A stretch of 12,982 bases of DNA from Chromatiales bacterium (lineage in GTDB: Bacteria; Pseudomonadota; Gammaproteobacteria; UBA6429; Thiohalophilaceae): assembly GCA_027001895.1 (NCBI GenBank), contig JALTLP010000250.1, forward strand, positions 1-12,982, given 5' to 3'. The translations under genes were made by a program, and so were the position numbers. The notes beneath the pieces were generated by a model. That model did not search any database and was not told the origin of the DNA. It saw only the letters and a program-made list of their open reading frames with translations. Below are positions 1 to 7,192 of the stretch, in pieces (position 1 is the stretch's first letter; each line of letters opens with the position of its first letter).

Positions 1-232
1 CAATACATTCGGGAACTTTTGTTTTTCTGTTGGCGTAATCACTGCAGCGGCCGGCTTCTATATCGTAAAGACGGCAAACAATATTGGTATAATGCACTTC
101 CCCGGTTTCATCATCTTCGAGCTTGACCAGGCAACAGCGCCCGCACTGGTCGCACAGGCTTTCCCACTGCTGCTCGTTTAATTCGCTTAATTCTGCTGTT
201 AAGAATTTTTTTGTATTCTCGACGTTATCCAT
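1..232 (-). CDS. ycgN: YcgN/UPF0260 family cysteine-cluster protein, 3' end cut by window edge
   Basis: Translating the minus strand from the ATG at 232 gives 77 residues open to the window edge, so only the N-terminal half is present. The residues WESLCDQCGRCC, followed by a VKLEDDETGEVHYTNIVCRL-like stretch and further cysteines (AGRCSDY, PECI), match the start of the YcgN/UPF0260 family, whose E. coli member has WESLCDGCGQCC at the same place. The family belongs to the YkgJ-type zinc or iron-sulfur cysteine-cluster proteins; its biochemical role is not established. The start lies 9 bases after the stop of the MORN gene, so the two are probably co-transcribed. The ribosome site before this ATG is weak (TAAGT/ACGTAGT), which suggests translation may depend on the upstream gene. 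Family assignment is firm; function is unknown. Confidence 0.88.
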   Translation of the reverse strand, partial: MDNVENTKKFLTAELSELNEQQWESLCDQCGRCCLVKLEDDETGEVHYTNIVCRLYDIEAGRCSDYANRKTKVPECI

Positions 233-241
233 ACTACGTTA

Positions 242-982
242 TTACTTAAGATCCAGCAGATTAATAATATAATCTGCATAAACTTGTTCCGGGGATTCGG
301 CAACGGCATTGACTATCTTTCTGACCCTGCCTCGTACCCGGTAATGCATATTTGCTTTTCTCTGCTTCAGACGTTTTTGCCCGACCTGACTGATGCTGGC
401 TATCATTTCTTTCATTAATTTTTGTTCGGCTGTATTTTCAGGGTCCAGCATATCAACATTTTTATCCAGCTCATCTTCAAACCATAACTGGTACTGTGGC
501 TTGTCTGACAAACTTGTAAAATACAAAATGCGTCCATGTCGTTTACCCTGATAAAATTCACCCAGGTAATATTCATCGTTACTGGTAATCAGCAAGCCAG
601 GCCCGTCAAGCTGATTAAATCTGAAAGAGCCAAGATAGCGCTCGCCACTGGCTGTTTTAAGATCGCCCAGGCCACTGAACTGCCCAAACGCAAACTTGCC
701 ACGGTATTCCAGTTTATTTTTGCGGACTAAGTAACCCTCGCCATGCGGTTGATCGTTTAACCACTCACCCCGATAACGATCCCCATTTGGCCATTCATTT
801 GCACCCTTGCCTTCACGAATAACTTCGTACTTTAAATCACCTGAATATAAACTGCCATCGGGCAATTCTTTAATAATGGGCGCAGGCTTATCATTATCGG
901 CTGCGTTTAGCCACGCAGGGGAAACCAAAAACTGCGCTACAACGATAGCTGTAATATACAGGGCTGTTTTCTTTCTTCTCAT
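242..982 (-). CDS. Exported MORN-repeat protein
   Basis: A 246-residue protein with a Sec signal peptide (MRRKK, hydrophobic core to about residue 20, likely cleavage after LNA at residue 27) followed by about five MORN units: YSGDL, YRGEWLNDQPHGEGY, YRGKFAFGQFSGLGD, YLGSFRFNQLDGPG and YLGEFYQGKRHGR. The remaining C-terminal 80 residues are charged and helical without a domain I know. MORN repeats form extended beta hairpins that serve as binding or spacer modules, so a periplasmic structural or binding role is plausible but inferred. I chose the ATG at 982 rather than the in-frame ATG at 1012: the upstream one sits in the T-run of a terminator and has no ribosome site, while the 982 start has GGAA six bases ahead and begins a canonical signal peptide. 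The next gene (YcgN family) starts 9 bases downstream. Confidence 0.85.
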   Translation of the reverse strand: MRRKKTALYITAIVVAQFLVSPAWLNAADNDKPAPIIKELPDGSLYSGDLKYEVIREGKGANEWPNGDRYRGEWLNDQPHGEGYLVRKNKLEYRGKFAFGQFSGLGDLKTASGERYLGSFRFNQLDGPGLLITSNDEYYLGEFYQGKRHGRILYFTSLSDKPQYQLWFEDELDKNVDMLDPENTAEQKLMKEMIASISQVGQKRLKQRKANMHYRVRGRVRKIVNAVAESPEQVYADYIINLLDLK

Positions 983-1012
983 AATACATTCCATTACTAT
1001 ATTGTCTGGCAT

Positions 1013-1045
1013 AAAAAAGGGCCTTAAATTTCCGGCCCATTTTTA
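1013..1045 (-). terminator. Intrinsic terminator ending the PilZ/lipoprotein run
   Basis: Reading the minus strand just after the lipoprotein stop codon, GGGCC and GGCCC form a 5-bp GC stem around a 10-base loop (1019-1023 with 1034-1038), followed immediately by six T. A-rich sequence on the other side makes it look bidirectional. It lies between the lipoprotein (stop at 1071) and the MORN gene (start 982), so it should end the transcript coming from the PilZ genes. Confidence 0.75.
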
Positions 1046-1070
1046 TAAGTCGTCCTTTATTAAACAAGAG

Positions 1071-1601
1071 CTATTCGCCTATATGTGCCCCCATCACCGG
1101 GTTTTGTAACCATAGTGCAACATCACTTCCAAGCGCCTTAACGGTTCGACCCAGCAATGAACAGGTTCCCTTAAATGCAGCAAATGCGCCGCCACCGGTA
1201 CTACGTCGGCCACGGAAAGTCGCAATCACTTCACCGTTTTTAAGCAGTTCACCTTCAATCATCACTACTTTTGCACCTGACCAGGCGCCACCACCAAAAC
1301 CCTGCACATTCGAAATGGCTACTTTTAAAAGGCGGGCAGATTTGTCTCTTTTACCACCTTTAACCATGTTTAAATGATACTTTCTTCCATAGTTATTAAT
1401 AAATGTTGACAGCTTTTCACCCAGCTTACATTCCTGGCGGATAGCATCACGCACAAAAATGCCTTTTTTAAAAGGCACAAAATCGCTGATATAAACCGGG
1501 GTTTTATCGACCAGCTCTGCAGGACGAATACGCTGACTTCGACAACCTGCAGCGACAACAACAACCAACAACAACCCATACAATACAAACTTCTTTTTCA
1601 C
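1071..1601 (-). CDS. Lipoprotein of unknown function
   Basis: A 176-residue protein starting with a lipoprotein signal: VKKK, then hydrophobic residues and the lipobox VAAGC with the lipidated cysteine at about residue 20. The mature part has a central segment with a glycine cluster (QGFGGGAWSGAK), a beta-rich stretch (MIEGELLKNGEVIATFRGRR) and FKGTCSLLGR near the C-terminus. This pattern is like small envelope lipoproteins of the DUF4410 kind, but I do not assign it firmly. I placed the start at the GTG at 1601 because GGAG lies 6 bases ahead; the longer frame would begin at a TTG at 1634 and put 11 extra residues before the signal peptide. It sits 33 bases behind a PilZ gene and directly ahead of the terminator, making it the last gene of the c-di-GMP run. 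Role unknown. Confidence 0.8.
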   Translation of the reverse strand: MKKKFVLYGLLLVVVVAAGCRSQRIRPAELVDKTPVYISDFVPFKKGIFVRDAIRQECKLGEKLSTFINNYGRKYHLNMVKGGKRDKSARLLKVAISNVQGFGGGAWSGAKVVMIEGELLKNGEVIATFRGRRSTGGGAFAAFKGTCSLLGRTVKALGSDVALWLQNPVMGAHIGE

Positions 1602-1634
1602 ACTTATCTCCAACCAGTTAAAGTTAAGCAACAA

Positions 1635-1910
1635 CTATAGACCGAGGCCCAGATAATACAAACCCCCTTCAAGATTGATGTATTTCACCACTCCGTTTAT
1701 ATTCACCTGGCGTGAGTCGAGGGTAAAATTAACATTAAGCTGTTCACCTACCTGTGGAATAACCTGATACATCGAGCCGGTTACTCCTACGCCACCCATA
1801 CAATAATTAAGTGCTATCATTTCAACTGAAGTTGCATCAGACATAATAACCTGCACAGTTTTATGGCAGTTTATACGTGTTTCACTGCGTTTATCGTTGA
1901 TTGTTTCCAA
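1635..1910 (-). CDS. PilZ-domain protein (divergent, fourth of the cluster)
   Basis: A 91-residue, single-domain protein with the c-di-GMP-binding signature in a divergent form. The N-terminal R8-S-E-T-R12 fits the RxxxR arginines. The second motif reads N39-Y-C41-M-G-G44 instead of the usual D/N-x-S-x-x-G, with cysteine replacing serine. The rest alternates as short beta strands (VQVIMSD, LNVNFTLDS, VNINGVVKYI, YYLGLGL), as expected for a PilZ barrel. Start is a TTG with AAGGA seven bases ahead, which explains why no ATG is found at the N-terminus. It follows the other PilZ genes after a 125-base gap and precedes a lipoprotein by 33 bases. Binding of c-di-GMP is inferred from the motif; the serine-to-cysteine change makes affinity uncertain. 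Confidence 0.75.
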   Translation of the reverse strand: METINDKRSETRINCHKTVQVIMSDATSVEMIALNYCMGGVGVTGSMYQVIPQVGEQLNVNFTLDSRQVNINGVVKYINLEGGLYYLGLGL

Positions 1911-2035
1911 GCTTAAATCCTTTTTGCTTACGATTAATTTTAAATTTCTACATCAGCGTTGTTTCTTATAGGGCTTTTTATTATCTTTTAAATGGATATC
2001 GGCTTAACCATACAATAAGCACAATAAAGGTCGTA

Positions 2036-2392
2036 TTAACTACCCGAATTATAATTGGGATAGGCAATCATCCATTGACGACGTAGTTCGTCAAGCTTGA
2101 AGCGTTCGCCATCAACCTCATAATCGACAATCGCAAGTCCGATACCATTTTTACTCATGCGCACAACACGGGTATTAAAATATATAAAAGGGTTACTGGA
2201 ATTCATTAATTGCAGGCTGACATGCGCACCCTTGGGAAGATTTGGCAGGTTTTGCGCAACAACGTATAAACCGGCATCTGAAATATCACGCGAGCGGCCA
2301 TCTACCTCACCAAACAATTGGTGACTGATTCGGACCGAGGAAATCACTCGTTTACGGGGGGACAACCGTCTTTCCTTTGTACGGAATATCAT
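2036..2392 (-). CDS. PilZ-domain protein (third of the cluster)
   Basis: A 118-residue single-domain PilZ protein. The N-terminal segment ERRLSPRKRV supplies the RxxxR arginines (R9 and R13), and R-D36-I-S38-D-A-G41 is a full D-x-S-x-x-G motif, the two elements that wrap a c-di-GMP dimer. It shares the ERRLSPR lead and RDIS core with its neighbours, so these are probably old tandem duplicates. It ends with a short charged helix (FKLDELRRQW) and a polar tail. There is no signal peptide or other domain, so it should be a cytoplasmic c-di-GMP receptor acting on an unknown partner. The ribosome site is poor (ACAGATAAAATT before ATG). A gap of 90 bases separates it from the previous PilZ gene. Confidence 0.85.
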   Translation of the reverse strand: MIFRTKERRLSPRKRVISSVRISHQLFGEVDGRSRDISDAGLYVVAQNLPNLPKGAHVSLQLMNSSNPFIYFNTRVVRMSKNGIGLAIVDYEVDGERFKLDELRRQWMIAYPNYNSGS

Positions 2393-2448
2393 AATTTTAT
2401 CTGTTTAAGCAGCTTTAAAATTTTGTAAAATTTACCACAAATAATGAA

Positions 2449-2469
2449 AAGATGCGCGATCAATCGCAC
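2449..2469 (-). terminator. Possible weak terminator/hairpin between PilZ genes
   Basis: After the stop of the 108-residue PilZ gene, the minus strand reads GCGATTGATCGC, a 5-bp stem with a 2-base loop, then CATCTTTTC. The stem is short and the T-run only four bases, so it may be partial attenuation, an RNA 3' end or chance. Confidence 0.25.
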
Positions 2470-2482
2470 AAATTTTAACCAA

Positions 2483-2809
2483 TTACGATTGTTTTAACCA
2501 AATATCCCTTAAATCTGAAATAGGACTGACCTGGCCATCCTTTTCATAGTTGAGAAAAGTCATTGCAACGCCATTTTCACTCAGGCGAACAATATCCATA
2601 TTAAAGACAACATCGACATTGCCGGAATCGAGAAAAATCAGCTTAACCTCGTCGTTTACTTTAAGTCTTGAAAGTTCTTCGCCAAGGAGTATCAATACTC
2701 CACCATCAGAAATATCCCGGGTTTGAGCATCCATTGAGCCCAGCACCGGATGAAACACCCGAACACGTGAATTAACAACTTTGCGGCGGTGTTTTCTGCG
2801 CTCATTCAT
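2483..2809 (-). CDS. PilZ-domain protein (second of the cluster)
   Basis: A 108-residue single-domain PilZ protein. MNERRKHRRKVV gives overlapping RxxxR arginines (R4/R8 and R5/R9), and R-D32-I-S34-D-G-G37 is a complete second motif. The rest is beta-rich, ends in a short segment (SDLRDIWLKQS) that resembles the C-terminus of the next PilZ protein (LDELRRQW), and has the equivalent phrase NYEKDG against its DYEVDG. This supports a duplication origin for the two. No export signal or partner domain is present, so it is probably a free-standing cytoplasmic c-di-GMP adaptor. The ribosome site is weak. It lies 91 bases after the first PilZ gene and 90 before the third. Confidence 0.87.
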   Translation of the reverse strand: MNERRKHRRKVVNSRVRVFHPVLGSMDAQTRDISDGGVLILLGEELSRLKVNDEVKLIFLDSGNVDVVFNMDIVRLSENGVAMTFLNYEKDGQVSPISDLRDIWLKQS

Positions 2810-2900
2810 ACTACTTTTTCTTTTTATTAATAAATTTAATTAAGTATGTGCGATTTTTAAGGAATAATCTACTCTGCCTGTTGTTTTTTACGATACGTTG

Positions 2901-3161
2901 TTAGTCAATATATTTCAGGCTAATGGCGTTTTTATCAACCCGTAAACACTGCATATCAAAAATAGCATCCATGTTTACCGGCCTGACATAGAGTTTTTCA
3001 TTGCTGAGTTTATGATTGAACGCAGTGGAGTCCGCCACGTTAATATGCATGCCCCCGGAGGAGATATCTTCAATATTTCCATCAAAATGTCCAATACCCG
3101 CATGATACAGGCATACTTTTAAATGGATCGGTTGGCGTGGTGATAAACGTCGTTCATTCAT
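2901..3161 (-). CDS. PilZ-domain protein (first of the cluster)
   Basis: An 86-residue single-domain PilZ protein. MNERRLSPRQPI supplies the RxxxR motif (R5 and R9) and E-D32-I-S34-S-G-G37 the D-x-S-x-x-G motif. It is shorter than its neighbours and ends right after the last beta strand (LRVDKNAISLKYID), lacking the C-terminal helix seen in the next two. I start it at the ATG at 3161, which has AGGA about 7 bases ahead and begins with the same MNERR as the following gene; a longer frame from 3203 would only add a hydrophobic 14-residue leader without a ribosome site. It lies 61 bases behind the GGDEF-EAL gene, with a small hairpin in the gap, so co-expression with that enzyme is likely but possibly attenuated. 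Confidence 0.85.
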   Translation of the reverse strand: MNERRLSPRQPIHLKVCLYHAGIGHFDGNIEDISSGGMHINVADSTAFNHKLSNEKLYVRPVNMDAIFDMQCLRVDKNAISLKYID

Positions 3162-3184
3162 AACGCATTCCTGCTTAAAAATAT

Positions 3185-3197
3185 TGCTTTTAAAGCA
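3185..3197 (-). terminator. Small hairpin after the GGDEF-EAL gene
   Basis: TGCTTT and AAAGCA flank a single base in the gap between the GGDEF-EAL stop and the first PilZ start; on the minus strand it is followed by ATATTTTT. The stem is AT-rich, so read-through into the PilZ genes is expected; it may be only a weak attenuator. Confidence 0.25.
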
Positions 3198-3222
3198 TAG
3201 CAAACATAAAAAGGTGTACTTA

Positions 3223-5724
3223 TTAATTGTTTAAATAAGCTACATTATTATTTTTGATACGTTCGATAATCTGACTGAGTTGCAGTGGTTTGCTGAAAAG
3301 GTACCCCTGAATAAGGTCGCACTGTAAACTTTCAAGAATGGACAGTGTTTCAGCGTCTTCAACGCCTTCAGCGATCACCGATAAGCCAAGGTTATGTGCA
3401 AGACCAATAATAGAGTGAACGATCAGCTTGTCATCGATATTCTCTGCCATCGCATAAACAAAAGACTTATCAACTTTTAAAATACTGATTGGAAGTTGTT
3501 TTAAATATGACATTGACGAAAAACCCGTACCAAAATCATCGACTGCAAAACGAATTCCAGTTTCACTTAGTATTTTCAGGGTAGACTGTACGCGATGGCT
3601 GTCGTTCATCATTGAGCGTTCGGTCAATTCCAGTAACACAGCAGACGATGGCAGATTATTCTTTTTCAGCGCATTGCTGATAACTGAAATAATATTTTCA
3701 TCCTGCAAGTCCCAGGCTGTGACGTTTATGCTTACGTAAACATCTGCCAGTATTTCACGAATAGCTACAATATCCGATATTGCACGGACAATAACCTTTT
3801 CTGTGATACGTTTAATCAAACCGGTTTGTTCAGCATTAGCTATAAAGTCCTCCGGCATGACCTCACCATAAACCGGATGCTTCCAGCGCAATAAACCTTC
3901 AAAACCTTTTATACTGCTTCCCGAAACATCATAGATTGGCTGGTATTTCAGATATAACTGCTCATCGGTAATAGCATTTCTGAGCTCCGATAACAGCTCC
4001 AGCTTTTTAACATTATAAATATCGTCCTTGTAATTATAGATTGCATAATCAGTATTGGAATTTTTCGCAATATACATTGCAATATCTGCATGCTTTAATA
4101 ATTCATGCGAGGTATTACCGTGTTCAGGATAGACAACCACACCCATGCTTGAACCGATATACAGATTATGCTCTTTAATATTAAACACCCGCTCCAGTTC
4201 ATGTACTATTTTTTCCGCAACATGTTTAACATTTAGCATATCAACGTCAGTTAAAAGTATCGAAAACTCATCGCCTCCCAGACGGGCAACGGTATCAGTT
4301 GCATGGGTGCATTTTGTCAGGCGTTCGGCTACCTGGTTTAATACTTCATCTCCGACCTGGTGACCGAGGGTATCGTTAATTTCCTTGAAGCGGTCGAGAT
4401 CCAGTAACATCAGTACAAAGCCTGAATTTTCTTTTGCAGATTTTTCGATTGCTTTATGAATTTTATCAATGAGCATGTTCCTGTTTGGTAACCTGGTCAG
4501 GGTGTCATGCATGGCCATGTATTCCAGCTGGTTTTGCCGGACACTGATTTGCAACTGCATATCTAAAAAAGCATTTAGAAAATCCAGCATTTCAGAACTT
4601 TTTATATATTCATTTTCAAGCGTCCACTCATGATTATTGCGGCTTTTAATTTTTCCTGCCAGACGAGTAATCGGCTTTATTAAGGAAACATCGACCAGTG
4701 AATAAATCACAAAGATAATAATGATAAATATAATAATTAAAAACCAGATTAAGTAAGAAACTTTTTCCTGTGACTGGTACTGCATACCCAGGTCATTATC
4801 TGCTGATACTGCAATATTTTTTTGTAGTTTATCCAGCAATGTGTACAAAGATAAATAGGCCGGGTTAAGTTCCTTTAACAACACCGGCACATCGGCACGC
4901 CAGTTACCCCTGTCATAAAACTTTTTCATTTCAAGGAATGAAACATACCATTTATCAAGAATGACAGGTAATTTGTCGGCCACATCTTCAGTTAACAGGC
5001 CAATATCTGCGGCTGCGAGTTTTTCAGCTGTCAGGTATTGGTTAATATAATTATGTATGCTGTCTACCAGAAGTTTCATATCACGTTCCTGACCTTTTAA
5101 ACCCTGCTCTGATAAAATTGTTGTCAGGTTAAGCGTATAAAGCCTGTTTAACTGTATCAGGTTACGCCACATGTCTTTCAGTTTTGTAAAATGGTCATAC
5201 AGTTGCCGGTTGCCATCTTCCTTTAATTCCGCCAGTGCGTTATTAAACAGGGATATGGCTGTCGCATTTATTTTAAACTGGGTATCACTGGAGCGGGCAA
5301 GCCCTGGGTACATTTTAAAGACATCTGCCCGAATCAAAAAAAGTTGTTCTGAAACTTTATTGATATTGTTTATTTTTTTGGAAAGTGCATCGGCTATATT
5401 TTCTTCTGTATTGTAAATATGATTATGGAGTTCCTGTATTTCATCGAGCATTGCAAGTGAGTTTTTAATCGAACGTTTAAAACTGTTTTTATACTTAATA
5501 TTTGGCGATGCCATGTAGAGGTTAAAAACCTGTTGCGAAGAAGATATTAGCTGGGTCATGGTATTCAGACGGTCAGATAACCTCAACCGATAAGCACTCT
5601 TGGCGAGCCGCTCACCACCGGATTTATCGAGGTAATGTTGAGTTGCAAGACTTAAGACAATTAACAATGCGGCTGTCACACAGGCGACCACAAGAAAACG
5701 CCTTCTTAAACTTGGTGCCACCAT
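3223..5724 (-). CDS. Membrane-anchored GGDEF-EAL dual-domain c-di-GMP enzyme
   Basis: An 833-residue inner-membrane protein. TM1 is at about 10-27, then a roughly 295-residue helical periplasmic sensor region, TM2 at about 325-342, a HAMP-like linker, a GGDEF diguanylate cyclase domain (about 400-565) and an EAL phosphodiesterase domain (about 575-830). The cyclase motif RLGGDEF is intact at 481-487. The product-inhibition site normally RxxD is H474-A-T-D477, so its arginine is lost. The EAL domain has the motif as E609-G-L-L-R613 and keeps the expected metal and catalytic residues: N667, E699, D729-D730, K750 and E786. Both activities are therefore possible; net direction cannot be told from sequence. 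Four PilZ genes follow it on the same strand, which suggests that they read its c-di-GMP output. A sigma70-type promoter precedes it. The GGGG eight bases ahead of the ATG may be the ribosome site. Confidence 0.95.
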   Translation of the reverse strand: MVAPSLRRRFLVVACVTAALLIVLSLATQHYLDKSGGERLAKSAYRLRLSDRLNTMTQLISSSQQVFNLYMASPNIKYKNSFKRSIKNSLAMLDEIQELHNHIYNTEENIADALSKKINNINKVSEQLFLIRADVFKMYPGLARSSDTQFKINATAISLFNNALAELKEDGNRQLYDHFTKLKDMWRNLIQLNRLYTLNLTTILSEQGLKGQERDMKLLVDSIHNYINQYLTAEKLAAADIGLLTEDVADKLPVILDKWYVSFLEMKKFYDRGNWRADVPVLLKELNPAYLSLYTLLDKLQKNIAVSADNDLGMQYQSQEKVSYLIWFLIIIFIIIIFVIYSLVDVSLIKPITRLAGKIKSRNNHEWTLENEYIKSSEMLDFLNAFLDMQLQISVRQNQLEYMAMHDTLTRLPNRNMLIDKIHKAIEKSAKENSGFVLMLLDLDRFKEINDTLGHQVGDEVLNQVAERLTKCTHATDTVARLGGDEFSILLTDVDMLNVKHVAEKIVHELERVFNIKEHNLYIGSSMGVVVYPEHGNTSHELLKHADIAMYIAKNSNTDYAIYNYKDDIYNVKKLELLSELRNAITDEQLYLKYQPIYDVSGSSIKGFEGLLRWKHPVYGEVMPEDFIANAEQTGLIKRITEKVIVRAISDIVAIREILADVYVSINVTAWDLQDENIISVISNALKKNNLPSSAVLLELTERSMMNDSHRVQSTLKILSETGIRFAVDDFGTGFSSMSYLKQLPISILKVDKSFVYAMAENIDDKLIVHSIIGLAHNLGLSVIAEGVEDAETLSILESLQCDLIQGYLFSKPLQLSQIIERIKNNNVAYLNN

Positions 5725-5785
5725 CTGTATAACCCCATTAGAATGATGTCTTCCAAGCTGACCTGAATACCCTGTAATGATTTAA

Positions 5786-5813
5786 ATTATAGGCACTGAG
5801 GATGATTATTCAA
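5786..5813 (-). promoter_or_regulatory. Predicted sigma70 promoter of the GGDEF-EAL gene
   Basis: On the minus strand TTGAAT (5813-5808) and a perfect TATAAT (5791-5786) are 16 bases apart. Transcription would start near 5779, giving a leader of about 55 bases to the ATG at 5724. No alternative as good is seen in the 168-base gap. Confidence 0.6.
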
Positions 5814-5832
5814 TAAAATCAGGGCGAAAGCT

Positions 5833-5855
5833 GAATAGCGGCAAGCCGCTTATTC
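5833..5855 (-). terminator. Strong hairpin after galT, probable transcript end
   Basis: GAATAGCGGC and GCCGCTTATTC pair around AA with one bulged base, a stem of about 10 bp, 38 bases beyond the galT stop. The minus strand lacks a proper T-run directly after the stem, so it may act with Rho or as a 3'-end stabiliser and not as a classic intrinsic terminator. Confidence 0.5.
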
Positions 5856-5892
5856 GCAAGAAAATGAATTAACAAACACTTATCGTTAAAAG

Positions 5893-6993
5893 TTAAATAT
5901 CAACTTCACGTAACTGCCTGGCCGCATCTTCCGGGCTGATGGTGTTTACAAACAGTCCTGAACCCAGTTCAAAGCCGGTTGGGATACTGGTTCGTGGGGT
6001 AATTTCAAGATGCCAGTGATAACTATTCTGGTTATTTTTAAATTCCTTACCATGCGGTACGGTATGCATAAAATAATTATACTGAACACCTTCAAGAACA
6101 TTGTCGAGCCGCTTCATGGTTCTTTTTAACAGTCCGGCAAAATCTGCAATTAACTCGTCACTGCAGTCGATAAAATCAGCCTGATGTTTTAATGGAAAAA
6201 TATGCACTTCCCATTCGTAACGACTGGCAAAAGGTTTTATCGCAATAAAGTGTTCGGTGCTTTCTATTATATACTGGCCGATATCGACCTTACGGCGTAC
6301 TTCCCCCGAGTCCCGATCATAAATGGTTGCTTCAAAGGTTAATGCTTCATCAATCAGTCCGCAGAAAATACACTGGTGATGCTTGTCATAATATTTTTCT
6401 GAATGGTGTAGTTCTGAATGTACATTTTCCGGTATAACCGGCATCGCAATCAATTGACTATGAGTATGCGGAATACTTGCTCCCGCTGCCGGCCCAAAGT
6501 TTTTAAACACCAGCACGTATCGAATCCGATCATCTGCTTCGTATAAAGCAAGCATACGATCACGGTAAGCCTTAAAAACATTGGCGATATGTTCAGACGA
6601 CATATCAAATACCGCAATACCATGCTCGCTGTGGTCAATAATGACTTCATGGCGGCCATAGCCATCAATAGTTTGTTGCAGCCCCATCACCAGATTTGAT
6701 TTTTTTTCATCGTCGCCCAGAATGGCAAACAGGTTTTCAACAATACGAATATCCCATTGTGTTTCGTTGGGCACGGTAACCAGTGCCGGAGGGGTCATGG
6801 ATTCGTTGCCACGGCAAAACGGACAGGTTTCAACGTGTTTGCGTGTGTCACGTTCGATTCGTTCTTCTTTTTTCTTTGGCCGCATTCCCCTTGCGGTGGC
6901 AACCAACACCGATTCAGACGGTACAATCGGGTTGATACGGATTTCGCGAATACTCTGGTTTTGCGCGTCGTTGTTATTTTGCATGTCACTCAT
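5893..6993 (-). CDS. galT: Galactose-1-phosphate uridylyltransferase family protein (HIT superfamily)
   Basis: A 366-residue cytoplasmic nucleotidyltransferase of the GalT branch of the HIT superfamily. CPFCRGNE at 57-64 gives the first zinc CxxC, GASIPHTHSQ around residue 175 is the catalytic H-x-H loop (H176, H178) with the active histidine that becomes uridylylated, and QCIFC at 207-211 is a second CxxC. The second half has EVHIFP and YHWHLEITPR, conserved in the group. The classical GalT exchanges UMP between UDP-glucose and galactose-1-phosphate; members of this CPFC...HTHSQ subgroup (some annotated DUF4921) may use other sugar phosphates, and no Leloir pathway genes are next to it, so the substrate is uncertain. 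It starts at an ATG with CAGGA about 10 bases ahead and has its own promoter in the 199-base gap upstream. Confidence 0.82.
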   Translation of the reverse strand: MSDMQNNNDAQNQSIREIRINPIVPSESVLVATARGMRPKKKEERIERDTRKHVETCPFCRGNESMTPPALVTVPNETQWDIRIVENLFAILGDDEKKSNLVMGLQQTIDGYGRHEVIIDHSEHGIAVFDMSSEHIANVFKAYRDRMLALYEADDRIRYVLVFKNFGPAAGASIPHTHSQLIAMPVIPENVHSELHHSEKYYDKHHQCIFCGLIDEALTFEATIYDRDSGEVRRKVDIGQYIIESTEHFIAIKPFASRYEWEVHIFPLKHQADFIDCSDELIADFAGLLKRTMKRLDNVLEGVQYNYFMHTVPHGKEFKNNQNSYHWHLEITPRTSIPTGFELGSGLFVNTISPEDAARQLREVDI

Positions 6994-7028
6994 TATCGTT
7001 ACATCCTGGTAAATTGAGCTGACTATTC

Positions 7029-7038
7029 AAGCATGCTT
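7029..7038. other. Perfect palindrome in the galT leader
   Basis: AAGCATGCTT is a perfect 10-base palindrome about 60 bases downstream of the predicted galT promoter. It could be an operator or simply chance; a T-rich run follows only on the plus strand, where no gene precedes it. Confidence 0.2.
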
Positions 7039-7096
7039 TTTATTATTTTTATATTAAGTTTTTCTTATGTAGTTATTACCGTATTGAATTTTCACA

Positions 7097-7125
7097 TTAA
7101 TAACAACAGCTTATACAGCGGTCAA
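7097..7125 (-). promoter_or_regulatory. Predicted sigma70 promoter of galT
   Basis: The minus strand has TTGACC (7125-7120), a 17-base spacer and TATTAA (7102-7097). It lies in the only sizeable gap between the slp-family gene and galT and would give a leader of roughly 95-100 bases, long for a simple promoter. The rest of the 199-base gap is AT-rich with no other feature that I can support. Confidence 0.5.
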
Positions 7126-7192
7126 AATTCACTGCGTAAGAAATGTGATGTCTTCGCGCTTTATACTGCTGCAGAAATAACGAATATTATTT

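Noticed and set aside
984..1012. Longer N-terminus of the MORN protein from the ATG at 1012
   Set aside because: The ATG falls in the T-run of the upstream terminator with no ribosome site; the ATG at 982 has GGAA six bases ahead and a proper signal peptide.
807..1109. Plus-strand 100-residue frame covering the terminator
   Set aside because: Runs through a terminator hairpin and antisense to two genes; no recognisable domain.
1911..2035. Possible regulatory RNA or terminator between the third and fourth PilZ genes
   Set aside because: The 125-base gap is AT-rich, with no stable GC stem, no T-run and no conserved RNA signature that I can see.
4145..5416. Plus-strand frames within the GGDEF-EAL gene
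   Set aside because: Antisense to a well-defined coding region with intact motifs; composition is explained by that gene.
6722..7017. Plus-strand reading frames opposite galT's 5' end
   Set aside because: They mirror the galT coding frame, show no domain, and have no convincing ribosome site; they are shadows.
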